Below are positions 24,880-36,100 of a stretch of 47,780 nucleotides of DNA, piece after piece; the first letter of the stretch is position 1, and the number at the start of each line of letters is the position of its first letter. The DNA comes from an uncultured Myxococcales bacterium. GTDB lineage: Bacteria; Myxococcota_A; Bradymonadia; UBA7976; VGTA01. The stretch lies in contig CAKZRU010000154.1 of assembly GCA_937146725.1 (NCBI GenBank), positions 1-47,780 of the forward strand. The letters run 5' to 3'. The notes under the pieces are model-generated. The model did not search any database. It saw only the letters and a list, made by a program, of their open reading frames with translations, and had not been told where the DNA came from. The translations under genes were made by a program, and so were the position numbers.

Positions 24880-25446
24880 CTATTGGTTTTGTTCGGCAAG
24901 AGGAAGACCCTCTGCTAAATTTACACCAATAAAGGGTAAGTTTCTAAACTTATTATGAAAATCTAAGCCATATCCAATCACAAAGCGATCTGGAATGGCA
25001 AAGCCAAGATAATCAATGGTGAAAGTTGCTTTTGTTTTTTCGGGCTTATGTAATAAACTCACCACATTAACAGAGGCTGGCCGTCGAGTTTTTAGGTTCT
25101 CTATTAAGTAAGACATGGTTAAACCGGAATCGATGATATCTTCAACAATTAAGATATGCTTTCCTTCTACCGAATCGCTTAAATCACTGATGAGACGCAC
25201 AACACCGGAAGACTCATAGCCATCACCATAGCTAGATACGCTCATAAAATCGACGGTTAAGTCGATATCAATCGCTCGTGATAAATCAGCTAAAAATAGG
25301 TAAGAGCCCTTGAGAACACAGACTAAGACAAGATCACCTTTACCTTGGAAGTCCTTAGTAATTTCAGCCCCTAACTCCTTGATACGAGCTTGTAAGGTGG
25401 CTTCATCAATCAATACTTCTATTTTGCTTGGGTCATAAAATGTCAT
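24880..25446 (-). CDS. hpt: Hypoxanthine phosphoribosyltransferase
   Basis: This purine-salvage enzyme converts hypoxanthine (and often guanine) plus PRPP to the nucleotide. It has 188 residues, a normal length. Signatures are VLKGSYLFLADL (about 44-55), DFMSVSSYG (about 66-74), the PRPP loop ILIVEDIIDSGLT (98-110), and the base-binding segment IPDRFVIGYGLDF. AAGGAAG lies just before ATG 25446. It sits in a one-directional run of mixed function, so the neighbours do not explain it. Confidence 0.96.
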   Translation of the reverse strand: MTFYDPSKIEVLIDEATLQARIKELGAEITKDFQGKGDLVLVCVLKGSYLFLADLSRAIDIDLTVDFMSVSSYGDGYESSGVVRLISDLSDSVEGKHILIVEDIIDSGLTMSYLIENLKTRRPASVNVVSLLHKPEKTKATFTIDYLGFAIPDRFVIGYGLDFHNKFRNLPFIGVNLAEGLPLAEQNQ

Positions 25447-25534
25447 CTGTCTTCCTTGAGTCTATGAATTACCACTATTGATTAATCATAGATCTAGCGT
25501 GGCGACAAACTGAATCTTTGCCCATAGACTAATC

Positions 25535-27115
25535 TTATTGACTTTTTCTATGCTGAAGCTGCCCTAAATCAACAGGCCAAGCTAACATGGCACCTTGATA
25601 AATCAATGACTCAAGGCGATTGTCTGTCTGTGCTTTAGGAATAATCGCTCTTGGAAAGATCAGTGTATCTAGTGATTTGAGTAAGCAACTAGTGAGATGC
25701 CATGATAATTGATGTGTTGCCCCTGCGCCCACGAGTCGACCTGATGCATTCGTATTTAAACGAAAGACCAAATGCTGGCTTACATGAGATGAATAATCTT
25801 GTGTATTCTTATGCTTTGCTAAGCAGTTCTGCATCATTGGACGAGCTTTTTGAGTCATCGTATGGATAAGCTCCGTTGTTAAACGCCCCGGCTGTTTTTG
25901 GAGAATACGTAAAGAAAGTGGTCGTTTAGCAAGCTCTAAGTTTACTTTTTTATAGGTATTCAAACCTTTAAAACCTTTTTTAGTCGTCATTGGGCGAGCG
26001 GGTACTGCAAAAAGATGCTCATTAAACTCAATTAAGCGAATCATTCCCTGCGGATCTAAACTCACTCTTGCTTGTAGAGCTCCCATGAATGACATTGACC
26101 ACTCAACAACGGGCAACCACAGGCCTCCAATCCTTTCATAGCGACGATCAATCACCTTAATGGCGTTCTGTTCGCACTCGTTGGGCTCATTAGGTAAGGT
26201 ATATCCACCACCAACATGAAAGGTAGAGGCATCCCACAAACGACTTGTTAAACCTTCTAAATCTTGAGTGGAGATCTTGGTTAATGACATATTTTGCGTG
26301 GAATTCGTGAGCTTATCTTGACTTATCTTTTGTGTATACTTGAGCCATTGACCTTGATCATAAAAGTCATAGAACGCTTGCTGATTTTGACGATAGATTC
26401 TTTTAAAGGCAACGAGATGATAAGGTGGATAAGCTTGAAATATTCTTTGTTCTTCAAAGGTATACCCAACACTATTTATGACCGGATCATCTGAGAGTTT
26501 TACCTGCTCGTGTGAGAGTATGTAAAGCTGATTTAAATCTTCAAAGTGGTTTGGTGGCTCGCTGAGTTCAAATTTCAATGTAGTCAACACATCAGCTTCT
26601 TGGCTCATCATCCTAAGCTGATCCATTGATCTTGGCTCAGTGACCGATTGAGAAACTCGGCCTTTTCTCTTTAGCCATTGAATGGTCTGGGTCACTTGTC
26701 CCCGATGCATCCAAACCGCTTTTATGTGTTCATTAAGCTTATTTTGAGGGTCAGTTTGAGTGTTCTCAAAAGTTCTATGAGTCACTTGAGCACTCTTGGG
26801 CATCTGAGCATCTGATTGGGCAATCAAACGGCCATAGATTGTGTACTCTCGCTTACCTTGATGCCTTAACCCCCACTCAAAGACTTGAAAATCTTTGAGT
26901 GTCGGTGGCTGAACAAGACTTCTAAAAAAAGTGTCTTTGGCATCGGCACTAGAGCTAAAACTTACATTCAATAGGGCGCTCATGATCGTAAGACAAAGGA
27001 CTAATGGCCTAAAGCAAATAGTTAGACCGAACATGCAGTGTCTGTGGATATAGTTGAGTGAACTTTTAATGATATGCAGTGGATATTGAGAGTGCATCGT
27101 CATAGAAGGTCTCAT
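25535..27115 (-). CDS. Exported protein with AgmX/PglI-like C-terminal domain
   Basis: The protein has 526 residues with a long N-terminus before the signal core (FGLTICFRPLVLCLTI, about 29-44); the true start may be an internal Met (position 28 or later). The middle (60-400) is beta-rich and unrecognised. The last ~125 residues follow a pattern seen at the C-terminus of AgmX/PglI-type gliding and TonB-like proteins of myxobacteria: a helix with a Cys (MMQNCLAKH), a strand HLVFRLNTNASGRLVGAGA, and then a second Cys in LTSCLLKSLDTLIFPRA. This suggests an envelope role, possibly in a periplasmic complex. It follows the giant TPR gene by 78 bp. The domain match is by eye. Confidence 0.55.
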   Translation of the reverse strand: MRPSMTMHSQYPLHIIKSSLNYIHRHCMFGLTICFRPLVLCLTIMSALLNVSFSSSADAKDTFFRSLVQPPTLKDFQVFEWGLRHQGKREYTIYGRLIAQSDAQMPKSAQVTHRTFENTQTDPQNKLNEHIKAVWMHRGQVTQTIQWLKRKGRVSQSVTEPRSMDQLRMMSQEADVLTTLKFELSEPPNHFEDLNQLYILSHEQVKLSDDPVINSVGYTFEEQRIFQAYPPYHLVAFKRIYRQNQQAFYDFYDQGQWLKYTQKISQDKLTNSTQNMSLTKISTQDLEGLTSRLWDASTFHVGGGYTLPNEPNECEQNAIKVIDRRYERIGGLWLPVVEWSMSFMGALQARVSLDPQGMIRLIEFNEHLFAVPARPMTTKKGFKGLNTYKKVNLELAKRPLSLRILQKQPGRLTTELIHTMTQKARPMMQNCLAKHKNTQDYSSHVSQHLVFRLNTNASGRLVGAGATHQLSWHLTSCLLKSLDTLIFPRAIIPKAQTDNRLESLIYQGAMLAWPVDLGQLQHRKSQ

Positions 27116-27159
27116 GAATCAATAAATCATCACTTTGCAAAGATAAACTGAGCTTGAAG

Positions 27160-27199
27160 CTAGCTTAGTCTACTTAAAACTAACTTAGTTCACTTAAGA
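27160..27199. repeat. 20-bp imperfect duplication at the 3' end of the giant TPR gene
   Basis: CTAGCTTAGTCTACTTAAAA (27160-27179) and CTAACTTAGTTCACTTAAGA (27180-27199) agree at 16 of 20 positions. The second copy contains the stop codon of the TPR gene (27194-27196). Confidence 0.75.
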
Positions 27200-30100
27200 T
27201 AAGCGGTTTAAACCTTCTTGGCTGGCTGTATGCTCAGGATTTAAGCTCAAAGCTCTTTGGAACATATCCTTCGCTTTACGCTGGTCACCAAGCGCTTGGC
27301 GAGTGACTCCATTTAAGTAGAAAACTTCTACCTTATCACTTTTGCTCAATTGACGCTGAATCAAAAGTGGACTTAACAGAGCTTGAGCATCATCCCAACG
27401 TTCTGCATTTACATAAATCTGACTTAGAGCGACCAATGCTGGTGCAAAAGTTGGATCAGAAGCACGGCAGCGCTCAAATAGCTCAAAGGCTACATCCTGC
27501 TCTCCCTGTGCTTGCTTAAGCTTGCCTAATTGATAAGTATAACGATTCAGAGCTTTGCTCTTACCGGCCGCTTCTAAATTGTCCATCATGGTACGAATCA
27601 TGGGCTCAACTTCCGTAAAACGCTGATCTTTTAGATATCGTTCCACAAGCATTTCGGTCAGTTTGGTCGCCTCTGGTGCTTCTTGATATGCTTGCTCTAA
27701 AAGTACGAGTTGATCTTGCTCACGGCCGCTACGTTGATAATAGCTTGCTAATTCACGATAAACTGACAGTCTGTCTCTACCCTCAGCAATGGGAAGTTTC
27801 ATCTCGAGTAGTTCACCCACTCTTGATTCATTTTCCTCATCTCTTGCAAACATCACCAAAGCATCCAAAGCTTGTGCAGTAGGTGCTTCATTAATGGCCG
27901 ATTCAAACGTTTGCTTAGCTTTTGCGTCATCATTGAGTTGGTCCATATAAATCAAGCCTAAGCGCGTCAGTGCTTCAGCTTTAACAATTCCGGTTTCAGA
28001 GTACTCTAAAGCGCGCTGAAGCATATCGGTGGCCTTTGACCAATCACCTTCTTCCTCATAGGCTTTAGCCAAAGTCGAAAGCGCCACTGGATGATTAGAG
28101 TCTATGGCTAAAACTCGTTCTAAAGCTTCAACAGAGCGCTCTTGCATACCTTCTTCTTGCGCACGCTGGGCCAACTCAATGTTTAAGTTTAAGCGTTCCT
28201 CATTTGATAGGTCTTGATTGGCCTCCAAATGAGACTCGATCAGATCAAGTAAATCATCATAACGCATAACTTGTGTCATCAGTTGCTGAGCTTTCGCAAA
28301 AATCACTCGGTCAGCTGGACTCACCTCAAGAGCCTTGAGTAAGTAGTCAATCGCATCATCAACTAAAGAGAGTTTTTCCTCACAAAGCGCAGCTAACTTT
28401 TGAGCTAAGCGAAGTTGCTCTTGACCTTGAGCATTTTCCAAGTCTTGGTCGAGTAATTCACGAAGATCATCCCAACTTTCTTGATTCATCAATAAGCGGT
28501 GCAAAGATGTTTTAATTTCTTGATCGCTAGGATGTTCTTCATAAGCCTGTCTAGCGACTTCAGTTGCTCGATAATAGTCACCGCTTGCCTCAGCGATTGA
28601 AATAAATTGCTTTTGAAGCTTACTTTGCTCGACTTCATCCAAGTTAACCGCTTCTAACTTACGCTCAAGTAAGTTCATAAGCTCGGTTTGCTTTCCAAGA
28701 TCACTGAGTAACTGTTCCAATGCTTGATAGCTTGAAAGCTCTTGGTCATTAATGTTGATCAGTTCCTCATAAATGCTTTGAGCCTTGTCAACCTGTCCAA
28801 GATTATGCCAAACGTTTTGAGCATATGCTTTAAGAAGCTCTACTCGTTTTTCCTCATCATAGGTTGCCTCAATTTGACGCTGTTGGACTTCGGCTAAGGA
28901 GCCCCAATCTGATCTTTGGGTAAAGATACGTTCAAGCGCTTGCGTTGCTTCTTGGCATTCGCCTTCAACGCGTAGTGCATTTTGATAAGCAGATACAGCT
29001 TGATCACTATCGTTGAAATATATCTCCGACCATGAAGCAATCTTAAGGTAATCAGCAACTAGAAGCTCTGGATCACTGACAACACTCGTGCTTTGAAGTA
29101 GCTTTGGTAAGAATGTAATCCAAGCTTCTTTCTTTTCGACCAAGGCGAAGAGTTTTTCACGAATCTCAAGCTCAACCGGATTAATTAAGAAAGCTTCACT
29201 ATATGCATTCAGCGCATTCAGCTCATCATCAAGTCGGTCGGCATAAAGCTGTCCAAGTTCGGTCCATAATTCTTCCCGACGTACAGAGTCATCCATAGAA
29301 ATGGCATCTAGAAGTGCATGATTCATCTTGACCCAAGCTTCCCAACGTTCTTGCTCCTCATAAATCGGTTCAAGGACTAAGGAAATATCATTTACAAACT
29401 CGGGATCGCTCAAGTATGTTTCCAGCATTCTTTGAGCACTTTCAGCTTGTGGGAAATCCATTAAAACAATTTTCCACTGCTCAATGGCTCGACGAGCATC
29501 ACCATGAACTCTAACCATCAACTCACCCAAAAGTACTCTTAGTTCGTACTCGTCAGCTTCAAGCTCAACTCGAGTTTCTAAGATACTGATCAAATCGCTC
29601 CAACGCTCTTGCTGATTATATAAACCACTGAGCGCTTTGAGAGTTTCCAAGTGATCAGGATCAACGCTCAAACTCTTTTCCCAAGCTTCGGTCGCTTGCG
29701 CAATATCTTGTAGACGATTCTCACAAAGCTTTGCTCTGAGACGAGATAATGTTGCCCCTAGCTCGCTAAATGGATCTAGAGTAGCGATCTCAGCATAAGT
29801 TTGTACCATTTCTGCATACATACTTTGCTCACCACCAATCACTTGTAAGGTGGATAAAAGTTCTTCGTTTTGCAGGTCATCTCTCAGCGCTTGTGCATAA
29901 GCAAAGAAGGCTTCTTGTGGTAAGTGAAGCTGGTCACGTAAGAGCTGACCAAGCTTAATATATATACCACTGCGCTCTACAGGGTCGGTTTCTGAGGCAA
30001 CTAAGGTTTCATATGTTGACTTAAGCGCTTCCGACTGCTCGGTTTGTTCAAAATAAGCAATCAACAACTCAGCCGAATCACCACGCACTTCATCCATATG

Positions 30101-33100
30101 CATCATCTGAGCCAAACCATCTACAACTTCTGTGATCATTTCAGGTTGAGCATGATTTTCCAAGATTTCTCTACGCTTGAGAATCTCACCATAAAGCTCA
30201 ACCGCAGTGAAAAGTTGCTGAGTATGCTGACGGTTCAAATGCGCTTGCTGTACATCAAGAAGAATCGCTTCAAGGCTATCATCATCATAATGAGAACGTT
30301 CATCTTCAAGTAAAATACTTAGATCATTCCAATCTTCACGTACAGTAAATAGCTGTTTAAGCATATTTAAGCTTTGAGCTTCTGTTGCTTGAATTTCCAA
30401 GATTTGACGTAAGCTCGCAATTTGCTCTTCTGGATTTTGTAAAGATTCTCCATAAACAGTAGCGATCGCATGGAGATGAACAATCTTAAGAGCCTCATCT
30501 TCTTGTAGTTCAATTTGCTCGTTTAGGCAGTCGATCACTGCCGGCCAATCTTGGGCTTCTCGGTGGAGCTTTTCAAGAGCTAAAAGAGGCTCAAGTGCGT
30601 CAGGAGCCTCTTGTCGTAGCATTGAATAAACTTCAATCGCTTCCTCAGCCTGTTGTAAAGTTTGAGTGAGAATCACCCCCGCACTACTTAGAGCCTCAAT
30701 TCGATCAGCTTCTTCCTCAAGTAAAGGCGCTACATCCTTAAGTAAATCAACCAATGCTCGATAGGATTCACGAGTGGTGTAAAACTCACGTAAAGCGGTT
30801 ATTGCCTGTGTTGAGTCAGGGCTTAATTCTCGTGCTTTAATGTAAGCTGCTTGAGCCCGATCATCATCGTTTAATTTAGACTCATAGAGTTTGGCAATCT
30901 TGAGCCAAATACGTGTGCCTTCCTCCGGATCAAATACCTGTGCTACGACCGACTCAAAGATTTCAATTGCTCTTGTCCAAGACTCTGTAGCCTCAACCAA
31001 GCGATCGACTTCAAGTTCTAGCTCGGTTTGGTCTGGTAGCGCTTGGAAAGCTAAAGCGAAATAGTCAAGGGCACGTGTTAAGTCACTTAATTCACTTTCA
31101 ACAACTTGGGCCAGGGCTTTAAAACGCTCGGTTCTTTCTTCTGGATCAAAGATAAAGTCCAGCATATCTTCGGTGGCTCGTATCCAAGCTTCCCATTGAC
31201 CTTGCTCAAAGTATAACGGAGTTAGAATTTCGCTGATTGTTTGACGACGTGGTTCATCAACGCCAAGCGAGCGCCATAAACTTGCCATTTGATCCAAGGC
31301 TTCAAAAGCAGGCTCAAAACGTGCATCATCCTCATCTAAGATAGCTCGCCAAGTTTCAATGGCCTCATCATAGTCATTGAGCTGCTCTAACAACTTAGCG
31401 AGTCGACAACGGAGTTCGGCTCTAGATTCTGATTTATTTGCATCATAAGCGATATGCGCTGCTGTTTGCGCTGTGTTAGACTCATCATCGGACTCATCAT
31501 CGGACTCCATACTTTCACTATTACTACTATCATCAAGCTCAATTCGCTCGATTCTCTCTTGTAGTAAATTAGCCAAAGCCCCCCATTCTTCAGTAATTTG
31601 GAACAGTCGCTCTAGCTCTCGATAGGCCACAAGATTTTGCTCATCAATTTCCAAAACGCTTCGATAGGTCTCAATTAATTGATCGTGTGCATCAAGATGT
31701 CTCATCATCTCACAGGCTTGGAACAATCTTCGGATTATTTGTTCGTCATTTTCGCTTTCATCCGCTAAGCGCAGATAGAGATCAATCAAGGATTGATACT
31801 GAGACAAGCGAGCATATAAAGTTTCCAAAGCAGTGACGGCGCCTTGATGCTGGGGATCATCATTTAAAATCTCTTGATAGAAATATCCAGCTTTTTCAAA
31901 GTCATCAAGATAGCTTTCATACACCTTACCTAATTCAAGTAAGAGACTGCTTTTGTCTTCGATTTCAAGAGCTTCATTGGCTGCTTGTTCCAAGCCAAAA
32001 GCCAAGTCTTGATAGCGATGGGTACTTAATGCCAAACGCTGTAAGACATGGCGGTTATCAAGCTCGGTCGCATTAAATCTTAAAGCTGTCAAACGAGCAT
32101 CAAAGGCAGCTGAGGGGTCATTTGCAACTTCTTCTTGAAGCTGGGCTAGCTCAAGTAATTGCTGTGCTCGCACCTCCGGATCCATCTCATTTTGTTGTAA
32201 CACATCAAGTACATGAATCAAGAGTTGTGGGTTTGCATCAAGCGTTCTTGTACTGACCACCGGAGCAATTTCAAGAGAATTGAGCGCATCGCCATCTTCT
32301 TTGTTTGACTCGGTTTCTTCTGCAGAGGAAATCTCAGGCTCAGTGATCACTTCAATGGTCAAACCTCGTGCAATAGGCTGCAATAATTCAGCGATTGCAT
32401 TACGATCAGCCCCTGTCACTTGACAGCGTTCTTCATCTGCAAACAGGACACTTAAGCTGTCGATCGATTCTTGATGTAATGCATCAATTTCAAAGATTTC
32501 ACGGATATAATCAATAAAACTGATCCCATCATTTAGCACATTGATCGTTAAAGTCGCCAAGCGAGATTTAACTGCAATTGAGTCTACTGCATTTTGAGTG
32601 CTAGCAATCCATTCTTCATAGAGTGCTGCGAGTTCATCGAATGACTCAGTGAGGGTCAGCAGTCGCTCTAATTCATTAAAGGCCACTTCATGACGCTCAT
32701 TATCTTCAAGCTGTCTTCTCCAAACCTCGATGGCTTCCATCGGCATTGATAGGTGGGTTTCATATACGCTGGCAAGTAATCCATAGGTTTCAGAGCGTAA
32801 AGTCTCATCCTCAATCACATCAAGTTTTTGGTTATACAGCTCAGCTAAATCTTGGTAACGCTCACTGACGGCCAAAAGCTTTTCTAAGGCACTCATCACC
32901 TCAAGATGCTCTGGTTCTTGCATCAGGATCTCTTGGTATGATGCAATCGCTTTTTCTAGGTCTCCCAAACGTTGTTCTGCTAGCTCTGCAACCTTAATTC
33001 GAAGACCAATCTCTCGATCGGGTACATCAAGTACAGCCTTTTCATAAGTTTCAAGAAGCTCGCTATCACGTCCAGTCAACGCGGCCAATTCTTCAAGCTC

Positions 33101-36100
33101 TGTTTCTAATTCACTCAAGTCAGGCTCTAGTTCATAGGCGGCAACTAACGAGTCAAAGGCCCCAGAAAGTGAATCAAGTTTATTCCGTTGTACATCTGCA
33201 ATATCTCTGTAAACAGAAACCTTTTCGCCCACATCAAGTCGGTCTTCCAAGGTACTTAAGAGAACAGAAACATACTCAATCCACTGTTCATTCTCTCTAT
33301 AAACAGGCGCTAATACTTTAGTCGCTTCCAAGCGTACATCTATGGTGCTGAGTAAAGATTCAAAGGCCTCCATTAAGCCAGAAAGTTCCGGACTCTTAAC
33401 AAAAACTTCCTGTAAAATCTCAATCGTTGCGATTGGATCAACAAGTTGATCACGATGAATCAAAGCTCTTTGTAGGTCATATTGAGCACTTTGCTGATGT
33501 TCTTCATAAAGATCAGCACGCTTTTTTAGGACCTCAATATGGTCTTCATAGCGTTGTAAGCTACTAAAGATTTCTGCCAATGAAATTAAGCTGGCTTCAG
33601 AACTTGGATTAAACTCTAAGATGCTTTCGTAAAGGTCGATCGCATCTTCAGCTTGTCCTAATTGGGCTAAGGAGACTTCAGCTGCCATACTCAGTAGAAG
33701 CTCTTTTTGCTCAGTATCTGAAATATATTCAACCTGCTCGCGATATAAATCGACCAAGCCATGCATATCATTGAGCTGAGTAAATAAGATACTTAAAGCT
33801 TCGTAGGATTGCGTATCACCCGGAATAAAATCAGCTCTTACTCGTTGATAAACCTCAATGGCTCGTTGAGTTTGTCCAAGCTGTTCATTTAGAATGGCAC
33901 CTAATTGATAAGACAGTTCTCTTTGCAATTCATAAGAGTTGCTTACGGTCTCTTGCTCGCTTGCTTCGGTCTCTTGCTCGCTTGCTTCGGTCTCTTGCTC
34001 GCTTGCTTCGGTCTCTTGCTCGCTTGCTTCGGCCTCTTGCTCGCTTGCTTCGGTCTCTTGCTCGCTTGCTTCGGCCTCGGCTTCTAGCTCAATACGTAAT
34101 TCAAGGATTTCTACTAAGGCCTCTGCTTGCTCAGTGAGCTCATAAAGACGATTTAGTTCACGTAAAATGATCAGCTCATCTGGCACTTCTTGTCGTCCGA
34201 ACTCAAAGACAGCAATCGCAGTATGCTGATCACCGAGCTCTTGCTCAAAGATACGAGCAACTCTTTGAACCATGGCTAAACGCTCATGATCTTCTGCATC
34301 AAGTTGCTCGGTGAGTTGGGTGTATAAGAAGCTGCCTGTTTCGGCCCAATGATCAAGTTCTTGACTTAGTCTTTCTAATTCGTCGCAGAGATTGTGTAAA
34401 CTGTATCCCTGTTTGATTCCGTGTTGAATCGAAGTATAAGCCTCAGCAACTAATAACCCTTCAAGTTCATAGTAACGAGCAATACTCAGATAATGGCTGG
34501 CTTTTTCTGAAGCATCACTTGAATCTTCAATTCGTTTTTCTAAAAGACTTATGCGTGACTGCCATTGACCAATATGGGCATAGACTTCATCAAGTAAGTC
34601 ACAGCCAAGAGCACGTACTTCAAGAGACTCGTCAGAACCATCACAATAACTGACCAACATTTGCTCAATCAAAGTGATCGTAGCTTGGTCAATCTCACCT
34701 TGAATAGAAATATTATCGGCAGCATAACCGAGCGCATCCAAAGGTTCTCTTAAATGGGTATTGAGTACATAAGCTAATTGATAACGTAAGTAAGTGATCT
34801 TTGCTTGAACACTCTCTGGGCTTGTCTCTTGACTTGTCTCTTGACTTGCCTCTTGACTTGCCTCTTGACTTGCCTCTTGGTTTTCATCGTCTGAAACCTT
34901 TGTTGCTTCCACTTCCTCAAGATTTACTGTTTCTGGAGTTGTACTGTCTGTATACACCTCATTGGAAGCAAATTGAGAAAGGCACAAGGCCAAACGGGCT
35001 TGGTAAAACTCTGATAGTTCGTTGTAACGTTGACTTGCTTTGAGTAAGTTTTCAAGGCTACTTTCAGCGCGTTGGTCATTTGAGTCCATGACCAATATCT
35101 TTTGATAAACCTCAATGGCTTCATCTTGATTTTCTAAGCGCTCATGCCAAAGTCTTGCGAGCTTGTGTAAGCGCTCAAGCTTAATCTCATTTTCAACCAA
35201 AGCAAGGCTACGATCAAGCATTTGGATCAATTGTTCCCAGTCTTCAAGGCTTTCCGCCAAACGACTGATTTGATCAAGTACTTCTAGCTGATCACCTTCG
35301 GCCTCACCAATCTGTTGCCATACTTCTCTTGCCTGCTGTTGATCGTTTAATTGACTTTCAACAATTTCAGCGAGTGAGCGAGAAAGAGTGAATCTGACAC
35401 TATCTTCAACTTCTTTTGACCCCACATAACTGAAGTCGTTTAGCACCTCAGCAAGATCTGCCCATTGCTCGGTTTGCTCAGCAAGTCGATATAAGTCACC
35501 TAAGATTGTTTCATCTTCTGGATTCACTTCAAGACGCTTAATATTGATTTCAAAGGCGCGTTCTAACTCAGTTAAGTCACCCTCGATCAGAACGGCTAGC
35601 TCAGCAAGCAAAGCACTTTGGTCTCGTTCTACAATAAAGTGTTTTGGAGTCTCTGAGGATTCTTCAACATCGGTCTCTGAGGATTCTTCAACATCGGTCT
35701 CTGAGGACTCTTCAACATCGGTCTCTGAGGACTCTTCAACAATTCCAAGACTAGAAGTCTCATACAGGCAATCCAAAGATAGCTCAGCGACAAAACCTTC
35801 AAGAATATATTCTAAAACTCTGACCAGAAGAGCTGCGTCAGTATTCTCTCGAGCGATAGACTCTAACAGCACAGCGGCCGGATAGGCAATGTGAAGATCT
35901 TCGTCTAATAGCTGCACTAAGATTTTAGCCGTCTCGCTGTGACCTGGGAAATGACTTAGGGCAGCACTAAAGTGGGTTAGCGCCGCTTCTGCACCTTCGC
36001 GCTCAAGCGCAATCTCACCCAATCTAAACTTAAGGTTAGCAAAATCTTCCGATGACTTACAAATTGCTAATTCAGCATCCAAATACTCAAAGAGCTGAGC

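Noticed and set aside
33905..34145. Plus-strand frames rich in LLACFG or SCSLAS repeats
   Set aside because: They are the antisense reading of the 21-bp minisatellite inside the giant TPR gene.
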